A stretch of 64,000 nucleotides of DNA, taken from NCBI GenBank assembly GCA_022225965.2, contig JAKJXP020000071.1, positions 1-64,000 of the forward strand. Direction: 5' to 3'. The notes beneath the pieces were generated by a model, which made no database searches, was not told the DNA's origin, and worked only from the letters and a program-made list of their open reading frames with translations. This document shows positions 24,757-36,407 of the stretch, piece after piece. The stretch's first letter is position 1; every line of letters starts with the position of its first letter. This DNA comes from Diatrype stigma. Its lineage: Eukaryota; Ascomycota; Sordariomycetes; Xylariales; Diatrypaceae. The translations under genes and the position numbers were made by a program.

Positions 24757-26163
24757 ATGGCCTCATTCTTGAATGGTTTACACCGTAACTGGGTTCTGTT
24801 GAACCCACCTGTGGCAACAAAGCTAAAGGATGCGTTGAAATTCGGGATTCTAGGCGCAGCCAATATCGCGTGAACATCGCCCTATAGAGTGAAGTCGCAA
24901 AAGGCAAGATCAGGTTGCTGACCGACCCTCGCAGTCCTATGGCCCTCATCACACCGGCCAAGAGCCATCCCGAGGTTATTATACACGCCGTCGCGGCGCG
25001 CGACAAGACCCGGGCGACAGCCTTTTCTAGGAAACATGGCATCCCAGTGGTGAAGAACAGCTACGATGGTAAGCCCCATTGCTCACTTACTGTATACCCC
25101 CACACTCTGGGCTAACCCTTAGTACGTAGAGATACTCGATGATCCCGCAATTGATGCAGTGTATATCCCTCTTCCCAATGGTCTACACTTCGAATGGACT
25201 CTCAAGGCCCTGTCCAAGGGGAAACATGTCTTGCTTGAGAAGCCCTCCACCAACAATGCCGAAGAGGCCGACATCCTTTTCCACCACCGCCTCTTATTCC
25301 CATCCACCACCGGGAAGAAGACCCCTGTTCTCATGGAGGCCTTCCACCCCCGCTTTACGCCGGCCTGGCGACAGTTCATGGCCGTTCTGGACCCGCCCAG
25401 CATCTCCCACGTCGTGGCCCGCGCCATGATCCCCTCTTTCTTCATCCCCAGAGACGACGATATACGCTTCGACTACAGCCTCGGGGGCGGCTCTCTGCTG
25501 GACGTGGGCACGTACACCGTCGTGGCGCTCCGTGACGCGTTCGGCACCGAGCCCACCAAGTGCATCGAGGCCAGGCTGACCCCGATGGCGCCGCCGCGCG
25601 AGCGGTGCGACCACACGTTCCACGCGAAGCTGCGCTTCCCCAACGGCGGCGTCGGCGAGGTCGACGGGTCGCTCCGGGCGCCGAACACGCGTCTTTCCCT
25701 CCCCACCATCACGGTGACGCATAAGCCCGTGGCCGCGCCGGAGGAACAGGAGGCCGGGGCTGGGGAGGAGGTGACCCGGACACGCAGGGTGGTCTTTCAC
25801 AACTTCATGTTCTCACCACACTACCACCGTATCGACGTGGAGGACAAGTTCGAAGTGACGAAGAAGGGAGAAGAGGGCACGTCGACGGTGGTCAGGGAGT
25901 TCACGAGAACGGAGAGCAAGAAGGCGTACACTTTCCGGGAGGTGGCGAGCTGGCCGTCCGACCAGCCCCCCGGCGAACCGCACTGGTCGACCTACCGGTA
26001 CATGCTCGAGCAGTTCGTCAATCGTATTAAGGGGCGCGAGGGCAGCGGAATCTTCATCTCGCACGAGGATAGCGTTGCGCAGGCGCGCGCGTTGGATATG
26101 ATATATGGAAAGTCTGGACTGGGGCTGAGACCGACGTGTGAGAAGTTGTCCGAGTTCGTCTGA
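24757..26163 (+). CDS. Gfo/Idh/MocA family dehydrogenase (dihydrodiol / D-xylose dehydrogenase type)
   Basis: NAD(P)-dependent dehydrogenase related to fungal D-xylose 1-dehydrogenase and trans-dihydrobenzenediol dehydrogenase. Exons 24757-24869, 24935-25068, 25130-26163 give 426 aa. The Rossmann motif FGILGAANIA ends at the first splice site and continues APMALITPAKSH. The second exon has the sugar-binding strand VAARDKTRATAF. The diagnostic EKP motif of the family is in HVLLEKPSTNN, followed by EAFHPRF, with the catalytic region near GGGSLLDVGTYTV. The C-terminal half is the alpha/beta substrate domain. It is somewhat longer than average (~360-390 aa) because of a charged insertion (EEQEAGAGEE). 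It is divergent from the SDR gene, consistent with co-regulation in a redox-rich block. Confidence 0.9.
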
Positions 26164-27943
26164 AGATGCCTGTTACCTGTTCAGATGTCAGATAGGGGGG
26201 TTTTCCACCCGTCTCGGGACTCTGTGGAGCCAGAGCCATTTGAGATGTACAGTATGGCTGTGCTGGGTTCATATGGGGCAGCTTTGGGCTGTCACGCTAC
26301 TTGGAGGTAACTATATGTTTGCTTTCAAGAATATATCGATCACTTTTCTGGGGTCAACAGTGATATATTAGGGCTTCTCGAGGACGCACGTTCACCCCGT
26401 CGCCTCCTTTTTCTTCCATTGCGGATATGCTTAGTAATCGCCACACGTGTCTGGTTATATAGTCCTGCCCGTCTGAAATATACTATCAATCACGGAATCG
26501 TTAATGAACAGCTTCATCATAACGTGTTGACAAAAAGATAGATATATATATATATATATATATACATATACGGCTGCTATTCTCACACGCTTGATCGGGA
26601 AATATATTTTGGCTTAGCCCCTATTGCCCCTCACTATCTCCTTTATCATCCAGAGGCTACTAAATAACATGAGTCAATAACATACCTACTAGTTCTTCAT
26701 ATGCTGCGAGGGTGGGGTAAAGTCTGCCGACCCATAGGAACCCCGTCGTGGCACCCATTGTAATATATTTGCTGATTTGATAGCCATGGAACACCATCTT
26801 GTCTTACTGTTGGAGATAGATGTTGGGGCTTATTAGGGCCTTGCAAGCTTTTGCGGCACATTCAAGGGGCACATTCCGCCTCTTGCCAAATGAAATACTT
26901 AGCGCGGTCCGCGGTCGAGTCTGCCAACATTGAATGAACATTGTTACAATTATGTTGTGCCGCCGCAGATCCAGAGATCTCGGCCTACCGGGTCAGCTGG
27001 GCACCAGCCGTAGCTAGTGCCGCCGTAGGAGTACCGTAGGCAGACAAGTCGCGGCAAGTCGTTCTTGGACGTCCGTCAGCCGGCCTCGCCAGCTCGCAAT
27101 GCGGGTCTGCTGGGTAATGATCGGCGGAGCCTCGACCGTCAGTCGTGGCTGCGTGGGGGGGCCTAGAACGCCTCTGGAAAATGAGGCCGTTTGGCGCAGC
27201 TTTCTCTGGCGAGATTTCCGTTTGACGGGGAGGGAATAGGCCCGCACGTTTCATCACATCACGGAATTCAGAACAATGCAGAACAAAACTAATTGGAAGA
27301 TTGCAGGTTTTCCTCGACGTCGTTGGGAGGGACGGCCCCTATATAATCGAACGAAGGTGGCGAGAAAGGTAAGGGTCCATACACAACAAGCCCATACAAA
27401 ACGAAACAAAATATACTTGGTAGGCATAGCTGTATACCTACAGTAGTACCACGCATATGCGCATATGTGTCCAGGGGTGGAGTGCATACGAAGTGGTGCT
27501 GGGAATACACAAGTGCGGCCAGGACGGCAACACGGCAGCTCACGTCACTGCGTACAAAACTTTACACATAGAACACGATGCACCGAACATTGGATAAGGA
27601 TAAAATGAAGGTGTAATCAGAGGTCATTGGCATTGCTGATCAATTGGGGTCGGTTTCTGATCGAGTTTAGGAGCTCTTCCTTGCGGCAGGAGGCTGCTGC
27701 CGAAGACAACGCAGAGATGGGGACAGAGCGAGCTGGCGAGATCCCAAGGAGTCGGGAACTTGGCTGCACGCGGCAAAGAATCGGCAGGTTTCGGGACTGC
27801 GGGATACATTCTGGATGCATTCTCTGACACTGAGTTGATTTGCCTGTACGGAATATATCTTCTTTGCCTGTAGCATGGAAGCTTTACGATGCATATCCGA
27901 TCGCCCCCGAAGCATTCGTCAGGATGCTACCTACGTGCTGTAC
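26164..27943. other. Gene-free region, left of the assembly gap
   Basis: Non-coding by inspection. It holds a (TA)n microsatellite at about 26540-26565. The short open frames on both strands between 27.0 and 27.9 kb overlap each other and show no family resemblance. It is the first part of a ~6.5 kb stretch without a recognisable gene. Confidence 0.4.
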
Positions 27944-28041
27944 NNNNNNNNNNNNNNNNNNNNNNNNNNNNNNNNNNNNNNNNNNNNNNNNNNNNNNNNN
28001 NNNNNNNNNNNNNNNNNNNNNNNNNNNNNNNNNNNNNNNNN
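27944..28041. other. Assembly gap (98 N)
   Basis: 98 unknown bases directly abutting a tandem repeat, so the gap is probably a collapsed or unspanned repeat array. Confidence 0.95.
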
Positions 28042-28172
28042 ACATACTATACTATACATACTATACTATACATACTATACTATACATACTATACTATACA
28101 TACTATACTATACATACTATACTATACATACTATACTATACATACTATACTATACATACTATACTATACATA
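28042..28172. repeat. 14-bp tandem repeat, nine copies plus partial
   Basis: Perfect head-to-tail copies of ACATACTATACTAT occupy 28042-28167 (9 x 14 bp), with a partial copy after. The array touches the N gap on its left, so its real copy number is unknown. Confidence 0.95.
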
Positions 28173-31100
28173 CATGAGCAGCCGGAGTATACCTAGCCAA
28201 TGCTCAGTGCTTACCTAGGTAGCTAGTATAATCCCAAGCCCAAGGGCCCGAGCAGCGAGGGCTCACTGTAGCCTGTCAGTCGCTTCCAACGGGGGCGCAA
28301 CTCAGGTGGCTAGCTGCTATTTTTGTTTCATCGTCTCGCCTAACTAACCGGCGGCAAGGACTTGCGCGCGAGGGCGGGGCGCCAGCACGAGACGCAGGAG
28401 ACGGTACAGAACGCAATGGGTAATCAACGCGACGTGACGTGATGCGACTTGACTTGTCTTGAATCTCCAAGGCTTGGCTTTCCACTCAGGTAGGCAAGTG
28501 CTGCTGCAAGCAAGCAAACAAATACCACCTCACCCAAGCCTGGGCCCGCGTGCTGGCAGAGGACGGACGGTCGGACAGGTAGCTTCAGTTCGTAATAGGC
28601 ATTGTATGTACTAAGGTAGTTAGGATGTCCAGAGCTTATATATATCCGCAGGTGGGGGGTGGGGGGATTAGCGGATACGCACACGCGCGCGCGCATTTAA
28701 TACGACGCTGTTGGGCAGCGAGAGGAGCTCTTGCATCTCACATAGCGCACTCCTGGCGTGTAAAACGACCCATGGGCATCAAACCCCCAAAGCCAGAATG
28801 TAAAATGTCATCATGGATTGACGAGGGCTTCAGAGCTTCACGATGAATTACACAAATTATTAGGCGAGTACTAGTATTGATTCACACACTTAACACCTAC
28901 CTAGGTAGTCTAACTACATGTAGGTAGGTAGTTGTGCACCCATAGGTTATAGACTTATAGTACCTAGCACCCAGTTGCCTCTTTTGAGACCTGGTGGTCA
29001 GTTCTGAGTCAGCATTACCATCTCCAGATCTCTTGCTCACGCATCTACCGCCTCTGCCGTCATCATAGGCCGTTGCCTCTTGAGTTGCCAACGGCCAACT
29101 TGCTACCCTGTCGGCCTATGTACTGCCGTTCTGGCGTTCTCGTGACTGATGGACGACCGTTGAAGCCCGCCCCCGCGACGCCGACGACCTGCTTTCTGCA
29201 AGTAATAAGAGGGGGAAATGCAGGTCTCGAAAGAAGACTGGCAGGTGGAAGGGAGCTTCCTATGTGATACACCGTACGGGCTTGCGTGACGTGGTGTACT
29301 TACATATGCTTCGTAGCAGGTGGTAATTGAGATCGAGCTGATAAGCACCGGCTATGGCGTGAGCTGAGGCCAACACGGGGTCTCTCCTTTTCGACTATTT
29401 CCTTTCGACGCTCGCTTCCCGCCTCTGATGTCACCCACAGCGTAACAGGTCAAAGGGAAAAGTGAGATCCAACGCTTTACCCACGGGTCAAACCGAAAAG
29501 GCGGCGCGCCATTGCCTTCTGTGACCCCTGACACCCTGCCTATACTAAGCTGCACTGCGGTCCTTTGGTTACTAGGTACTATGTACTTAGAACCCTTACC
29601 TTACTTACCCCTTTGTAGATCTGCCAGAAGTGCATGGTCGCCGTCAATGCCTTGTGGGAATAGCCTCGGGTCATCCCCCCTACATGCGTCCTCATATCTG
29701 GACAGCAACCGACTGATCTGCCAGGCCAGCTAGATAGAGGACGATCAAAACTGCAGTCATTCTTCCGGCGCTTGATCCTATTGACGACGAGTTCACTTGG
29801 CGAGGCAAGCCATTATCGAGACTGGGGATCTTAAAGCCCTAGTTATGGATCGGGCATGATAACCTTACCTATTATATTGATTATACGTGCACATCAACCT
29901 CGACCGAAGAAGCCAGCTCATATAATACTCATTCCGCGGCAGATTAAGTCACGGGATATTTGAGTGGTGTTCAATGGCTGAGACCATACTCCGTACCTGC
30001 CTGCAATTTGCTGAGCTTAAACTCGCCATCGCTCGCTATTTCCTTCGCTGATGCTCCCTCCGGCTTACTTGGTTCCTAGCTCCGAGACCCGAGAACAAAG
30101 CCGGGGAAAGAACCTTAAACAAACTATGTACCTAGGTAGGTATTGGGTGAGAATTCCTAGCCCGGAAGAATGGTTACAAACAAAATGAATCTCCTCATAA
30201 CAATGTTGAGATCGGTGAAGATGTCTTCCCTGGAAGGTATCGTCGAGGAAGTGTCAGGGAGTGCGCGCCCTGAGCTCCGGTCCCTGCCGTGCCTTGCCTT
30301 CCTTAACAGCCTGACATCCTGAACTGAACGCCTGAACGCCTTGTTACTGATCCGTTATCGCTGTCTGTTGGGTCCCACTTCCACAGAAACTCTTACTGCC
30401 TACCTATCTATACATACCTACCCACTTCGTTTGTGGACATCATACCTCATACAAAGCAGGGACTCTGGAGTTGCTGGGTTGCAATAGGCTGACTTCAATA
30501 ATATGCAGCCGTCAGCGGGAATCTCTGCGACTTGACAAAGGAAACCACGAGGGCTAGCAGTATATAGGTGCGGGTAGCATCATGGCACTTCCGGGGGCGT
30601 CGCAATGAGGCCTATTGTCTCCTGTCGAATATCGTCTCGATCGTCTTCCCCTCTAGCTGACCGTCCGCTTTCGTAGAAGGGCGTCAGGGCGTCCCCTTAC
30701 GGTGCCAAGCTTGTTCTTGGCCTTTGTCCAACTCGACGCCCTTCATTGACTTCAAGCCACTCACTCCGGTGTGCCATGCTTGCTATTTGGGTCTGATCTA
30801 ATCTGGAGATTGACCATGCCCGGAACGGTCTTGCAGGATGAATGGGATTTTGTAGTTAATACTAGCCAGGCTTCCGATGCCCCCTCTTCGTGAAACCAAA
30901 GCCTTGTTGATGGATGAGTTATTTAGGCACGGTTGGCTCATTTCAGTTGGTAGAATTAAAGTTGTGGGAGATCTGCCGGAGAGTCCATTCTAAGCAGGTA
31001 ATGAATGGTGCAACTGGCTCGCTACTGGCCGGCCTACATCCATCCGATCATGCAGTTATCTCGCTACCTCAGGTACATGTAATCTTCAACCCCTTGTGAA

Positions 31101-32668
31101 CCTTGAAAGCGTTGGCTATAACCCGAAGCTTGTGGGTTTGAGGACTCACATTGCTGTTGCTCGCACTTGCGAATGTCGAATCCCCATACACCGGCAGAGT
31201 TAGATAGGCAGGGGTGAAATAGAGGTAGCCAGCCTTCCGTTCGGTGAGCTTTTCTGCCTTGATTGATCGCTGTCAATCGCAATGGCTTTACCTGCTGAGT
31301 TCGAGGTCTCGAACGCCCTATCAGCCTATGACAAATCCGCCCTATGAATAGCTAGGTACACCCTGAGACAGGCTAGATACTTAGAGTAGCTTGTACCCGG
31401 TTACCTTTGTTATCTGGTATCTTCTCCACCTCTTGTGGAAAAACTCCAAGAAACCCCAACGCTGATTGTCTTTGCCGCTTGCGCACGTACCATAGTTATC
31501 CGCGGGCGGCAGGTAGCAGCTACTTGTCACAGTAGCGGTCCTGGGTGCTGGGCAAGGTACTGGGTATGTATGTACAATACAATACCGGTGTATGTATTGC
31601 CGCACCCAGCTCGCTAGGCCAGCCCAACCCGAACCTAACTGACCTAACTGGCCTAACTGGGACCCCGACCCTGACCACTGCCAGCTTGCCCGCTTGCCTG
31701 ACTAACCACTGACAAGCAACCACCGGCCACTGACCACTGGCCACTCACCATTGGCCACTGACGCCAATTTTGGAGGAGAGAGAATCCTGCCCCCAGTTAT
31801 TTGTTCAATTCACTGAGGGCAACTGCATTCCATAGGGACCCAGTCATTCTAGCCTTAGGCCCCTAGGACCTTAAAGTAAATCCCCCAAAGTCATTCTGTC
31901 GGCGTCAATCGTCTTCTCCCTCTTCCAAACTCTCTTTCCTACAAGCAACAACCTGCACTACCAACGTATTCACGTCGTAGCATTTCTTGACGACACTCAT
32001 TTGGTCGTTCGGATATTTTGATATTCGACGATTCAGTCGTCCTTTCTTCCCTTTTCCTCATTTCCTTCCACTTCCCCAACATCCTACCAACATCCTTCCA
32101 CCGGTTATTACCATCGGTTCCGGCCTGGGTACAAGGTAAGTCCCGTTTTCCTTCCTGTCTTTCCCATTCTCTCGGTCGGAGCAGTGACAGCCTTCAATAC
32201 ATCCCCTGGACACCACGCGTATCAATCTACACACTAGCCAGCTTTTTCCTATTCACACGCATCTTGGGGTTTTCGAACGCACATTGAATAGAAGCTGTCA
32301 ACACTTCAAAGAATCAATCCGCCCTAATCCCAACACGTCCCCATTTACCGCTCATACCCAACGTGGGTCCTCACCTTGACAAGTACCAGTGTATCATTGT
32401 CCAGCCTCAGGTGAAGAGCAAGCAGCCCGATCTGCCCTTGCATCCGCAAGGCAGTAAACGCGTTGGTCATTCAACCCATCTGGTACACCCAGTCGAATGC
32501 AAACTCATCATCTTGATGTTCTACCAAACTAACTTCAACTTCGCCTAGATCCTCGACAGGCCACAAAACCTTATATCGACCCCGGTTTACCGTTGCTAAT
32601 CCTCTCAACACCTACTCTCCCCGACTTACAGAGTAGACGATAATCGTCTACCTACCTCACTCGCCAAG
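28173..32668. other. Gene-free region upstream of casein kinase I
   Basis: 4.5 kb without a convincing coding exon. It contains three copies of TACCTAGGTA (28212, 28898, 30129) and a degenerate array of 'ggccactgaccact'-like units at about 31620-31770. The final part (31900-32650) is CT-rich and is probably promoter and 5' UTR of the kinase gene, a layout typical of highly expressed fungal housekeeping genes. A non-coding RNA cannot be excluded. Confidence 0.4.
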
Positions 32669-34248
32669 ATGACCACAATGGTATGTTTCCGTGCCTAATC
32701 CAAATATCTTCCTTCCCTTGTGGGGCATTGCCGCTATGAAAGAAGCGGTGGACAGGAAAGTCGGTGTAGTAATGCACGCCGGCTTCCTTGATCAGCCTTG
32801 TTTGGGTAGTGGGATAAGTCTATTTGTAGCAACTGGTTGTAGTGTATGTGCACTAACAAATATCTCCCTAGGATCTTCGTGTCGGCAACAAGTACCGCAT
32901 CGGCCGAAAGATCGGTTCGGGTTCTTTCGGTGATATCTACCTCGGTACTAACATCATTTCCGGGGAGGAAATTGCTATCAAGTTGGAGTCCGTCAAGGCG
33001 AAGCACCCTCAGCTGGAGTATGAGGCCCGAGTGTACAAGTCGCTCGCTGGCGGCGTCGGCATCCCCTTCGTCCGTTGGTTCGGCACCGAGTGCGACTACA
33101 ATGCCATGGTCCTCGATCTCCTAGGTCCCAGCTTGGAGGACCTTTTCAACTTCTGCAACCGGAAGTTCTCCCTCAAGACCGTCCTCCTGCTGGCGGATCA
33201 GCTCATCTCGCGTATCGAGTACATCCATGCCAAGTCATTCATCCATCGTGATATCAAGCCCGACAACTTCTTGATGGGCATTGGCAAACGTGGTAACCAG
33301 GTCAACGTGATCGATTTCGGTTTGGCCAAGAAGTACCGAGACCCCAAGACTCACTTCCATATCCCTTATCGTGAGAACAAGAACCTGACGGGCACGGCTC
33401 GTTATGCCTCTATCAACACCCATCTTGGCGTTGGTACGTTATATATCAGATCCCCTCTTGCTTACAAGCATTCACTAACTGGAGTATAGAGCAATCTCGA
33501 CGTGATGACATGGAGTCTCTTGGCTATGTCATGCTCTACTTCTGCCGTGGCTCTCTTCCCTGGCAGGGCCTGAAGGCTGCTACCAAGAAGCAGAAGTACG
33601 ACCGCATCATGGAGAAGAAGATGACCACTCCGACCGAGGTTCTTTGCCGTGGCTTCCCCAACGAGTTTGCCATCTATCTGAACTATACCCGTTCCCTCCG
33701 CTTCGATGACAAGCCCGACTACAGCTACCTCCGGAAGATCTTCCGTGACCTCTTTGTCCGCGAGGGTTTCCAGTACGATTACGTCTTCGACTGGACCGTC
33801 TACAAATACCAGAAGAACGCCCAGGCTATTGCCCAGGCTGCTGGTCAAGGCGGTGAGGACGAGGAGAAGGCTCGGGCCAGCCGCACCAATGCCGCCACGG
33901 CGGCTCAAACCCCGCAGTCCGGTGCTGCCAAGCCTGGCCCCATCCCCACTACCCGCCGCAAGGTGATTGAGCGTGGTACCCCAGGTGTTGACACTCCGGA
34001 AACCAACCGCGCCGTCGGGGGAAGCGACAGGATGTGAGTGTCTCGCCAACCCAGAGCCCCATTTTCAATCATTCCTTGTAAGGAATCATATTTCTTTCCT
34101 TCGAGTACGGTGTGATTTATAACGCTAGCCGGAGGAACCCGCTGACATGATTGCTGACACATCAGTTTGCGGTAACAGGCTGCGATCAGCTAGCAAAGGA
34201 CAAGTCACTGGCTCCGGCTACGCCTCTGGCAGCTATCGACCAAAATGA
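32669..34248 (+). CDS. ck-1a: Casein kinase I, delta/Hrr25/HHP1 type
   Basis: Ser/Thr kinase of the CK1 delta family; relatives act in DNA repair, vesicle traffic, ribosome maturation and, in Neurospora, phosphorylation of the clock protein FRQ. Exons 32669-32680, 32872-33433, 33490-34033, 34179-34248 give 395 aa. Exon 1 codes only MTTM. The kinase domain shows the Gly loop [10 protein letters not shown], the VAIK-equivalent EIAIKLE, the catalytic loop [20 protein letters not shown], and the CK1-specific SIN motif in [11 protein letters not shown]. The C-terminal tail is Ala/Gln/Pro-rich. An apparent stop (TGA, 34035-34037) overlaps a strong donor GTGAGT; splicing to 34179 yields [17 protein letters not shown] and a stop at 34246, matching the extended tails of fungal orthologues, so I take that as the true end. 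Confidence 0.95.
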
Positions 34249-36407
34249 ATTTGACACGAGCACTCGGATATCATCTGTCGCGTTGTGGTGGAAGTGATGA
34301 GTTGACGAATATCACAACGAACGATTCTCCCCTCCCGTGGCAATCCTGGCATCTCGACTTGTGACGGCTCTGCAGCATCCACTTGGGGATGTCTGCTAAA
34401 TATCAGTCGATAGTTAGCCACGCCTCAGACCTTTCCTATCGTTTGGGCCGCTTTTGTTTCCGTTCTTCGATGACTCTTCGGTGTATCAATCCATTCCATA
34501 GCTCGGGCAACCTACAGTTTCGGAAGAGGTTATTTCTGCATCAGCTACTTGCTGGTTAAGATTTGCTTCTGACGAGTGACGGAGGTTTGCTTGAACGGCA
34601 CGTCCGGCACTTTGATCCACTCGGAGTGTCGTCAACTAGGATTTGGTTTATCGAGGTTCAGCAGTATTAGTGCTCTTCCGAATACAACGGACAGACCTAA
34701 TACATACCTGCAACCCGAGAGTCGAGGCTCCTCATCGAGCCGAAGTGGAGCTTCCTTGGTCTTCACCCAGTCGATGCGATACATCAGGCTCCCGATACAA
34801 CCTAATCCATGGTTTCTTTTTTTCTTTTTCTGTTCTCGATGGTTTCCTACTCTTCTCATAATGGTGGTTGGACTTGTCAGAAACGTCTTACCCCCCTGGC
34901 GATAATGAAAAGATGAGGTGTATGCTTCTAGCACGGTTCATGCTACCCGCACAAGCCACAACCCGCCGGGAGCTATGATGGTCTTCAGGAGAAGATGTAC
35001 TGCAAACTCCATAGACGGGGATTTCAGGCGAGTGGTACAACAGCTAGTCCCTTGATGTCACCTGGGTTGCCACCCCAGAGACAGGAACAGGACGCCCGCT
35101 TTCGAGTGTTCTACGCGTGCTCTTCGCATTGCCTCTAGGCCCATCCCGACCACACCATCTTCTCGAGTGTCCTGGACGATATCTATCACTCGGTTCTATC
35201 GTTGCATCGGTCGTGCTTACATTGCGCAGATCTTCACACCGACAGAGCTTACTGAAGATTGTGATCGGAATGGCTGCAGTTTTACAGGCTATGCGGCATG
35301 ATGGTCTCGCGTGGAATTGCTGACTTCGGGATCGGAAAGTTCATGGACGTGGTAGTAAGACAGACACCAATACACGTTAGGTAGTTGCCCAAATTGAGTT
35401 CTATTATATCTAAAGTGCCTCGATGAAATGTGCTATGACTGCCCGGAAATGTCTTGATACCATTCCAGTCATTACAATGATTGTCGTGATTGATATTCCC
35501 CGACTAGTTCCTTTGAAACTCTGCAGATGTAACTTGAATGAGGTCATGTTTCGGGGCTTGGTGTGGTATTTGATAACTGCTGTTGGCAGTGGCCGAGGCG
35601 GACCTTATCATTTCTAGTGATATTCTTTCGAATGATAATCTTTGGTTGCATGCTTGTCATTGCTAAAGCTGTTCTGATGTCCATGGGGGCGGCTGAAATG
35701 CGATGCTTGGAGAAAGTTCTGTGATAGACCCTGATAGTAGAAAAGGGAGAGGTGTCCATGAAAATAAAGGGAGCGCAGAGGCGTAACTATTTGTAGTTAC
35801 TTAAACATCAACATGCCCTCAATGGTGTTCTATCCATGCGGCATTATCGGAATGTAGGCAGTGCAATTGGGGTGGGGGAGGGGGCCGTCTATATATTTCA
35901 CGAAAATCTAGACAGCTGGGCGTTATACGCAAAAGAAACCAAATGTACACGAATAAAACGTGGCAGTACAAACAGCCTAACATAAAAAAGAGCAGGTGAC
36001 GGTTCTCCATCCTCGTGGCTACCCTCGGCACAGTATTGAAAGCTCATTGTAGGCAGGTAGATACATCCAGGAACTGAGGTCAGGGGTTGAGATCGACGTA
36101 CTTGAGCATCATTGTTATGTGTTACGCTTTAAGGATGGGGGCACGATGTATAGGTACGCGAGCTTTGCAGCCGCGTGATTGGCTTTAAGTAAGCGTTCTG
36201 TTTGTTAGTTACCAGGGTACTTATGGCGGCTTCACTGATCGAGCATCTTGCTGGGCCTCTTATTAGTAGCAAACAAATCCCCTAAATTAGGTATTCGTAC
36301 TTGTACCAAAGTACTCGGCGAGAATCCCCCTTTTTTTTCTTTTTCTCTTTTTCTGCTATCACAGGAGATAATAACCCCCCCCCCCCCTCCTCAGTACCTG
36401 GTTCGCG
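34249..36407. other. 2.2 kb intergenic region with poly-C tract before the CYP52-like gene
   Basis: No coding exon recognised. A 13-C run at 36375-36387 lies 20 bp before the ATG of the next gene. The left part is the 3' flank of the kinase gene. Confidence 0.4.

Noticed and set aside
27000..27920. Several overlapping short open frames on both strands
   Set aside because: They overlap in many frames, lack family resemblance and have no splice-compatible partners. They look like chance frames in GC-moderate DNA.
28042..28172. CRISPR-like array
   Set aside because: The 14-bp units are directly adjacent with no spacers, and the genome is eukaryotic.
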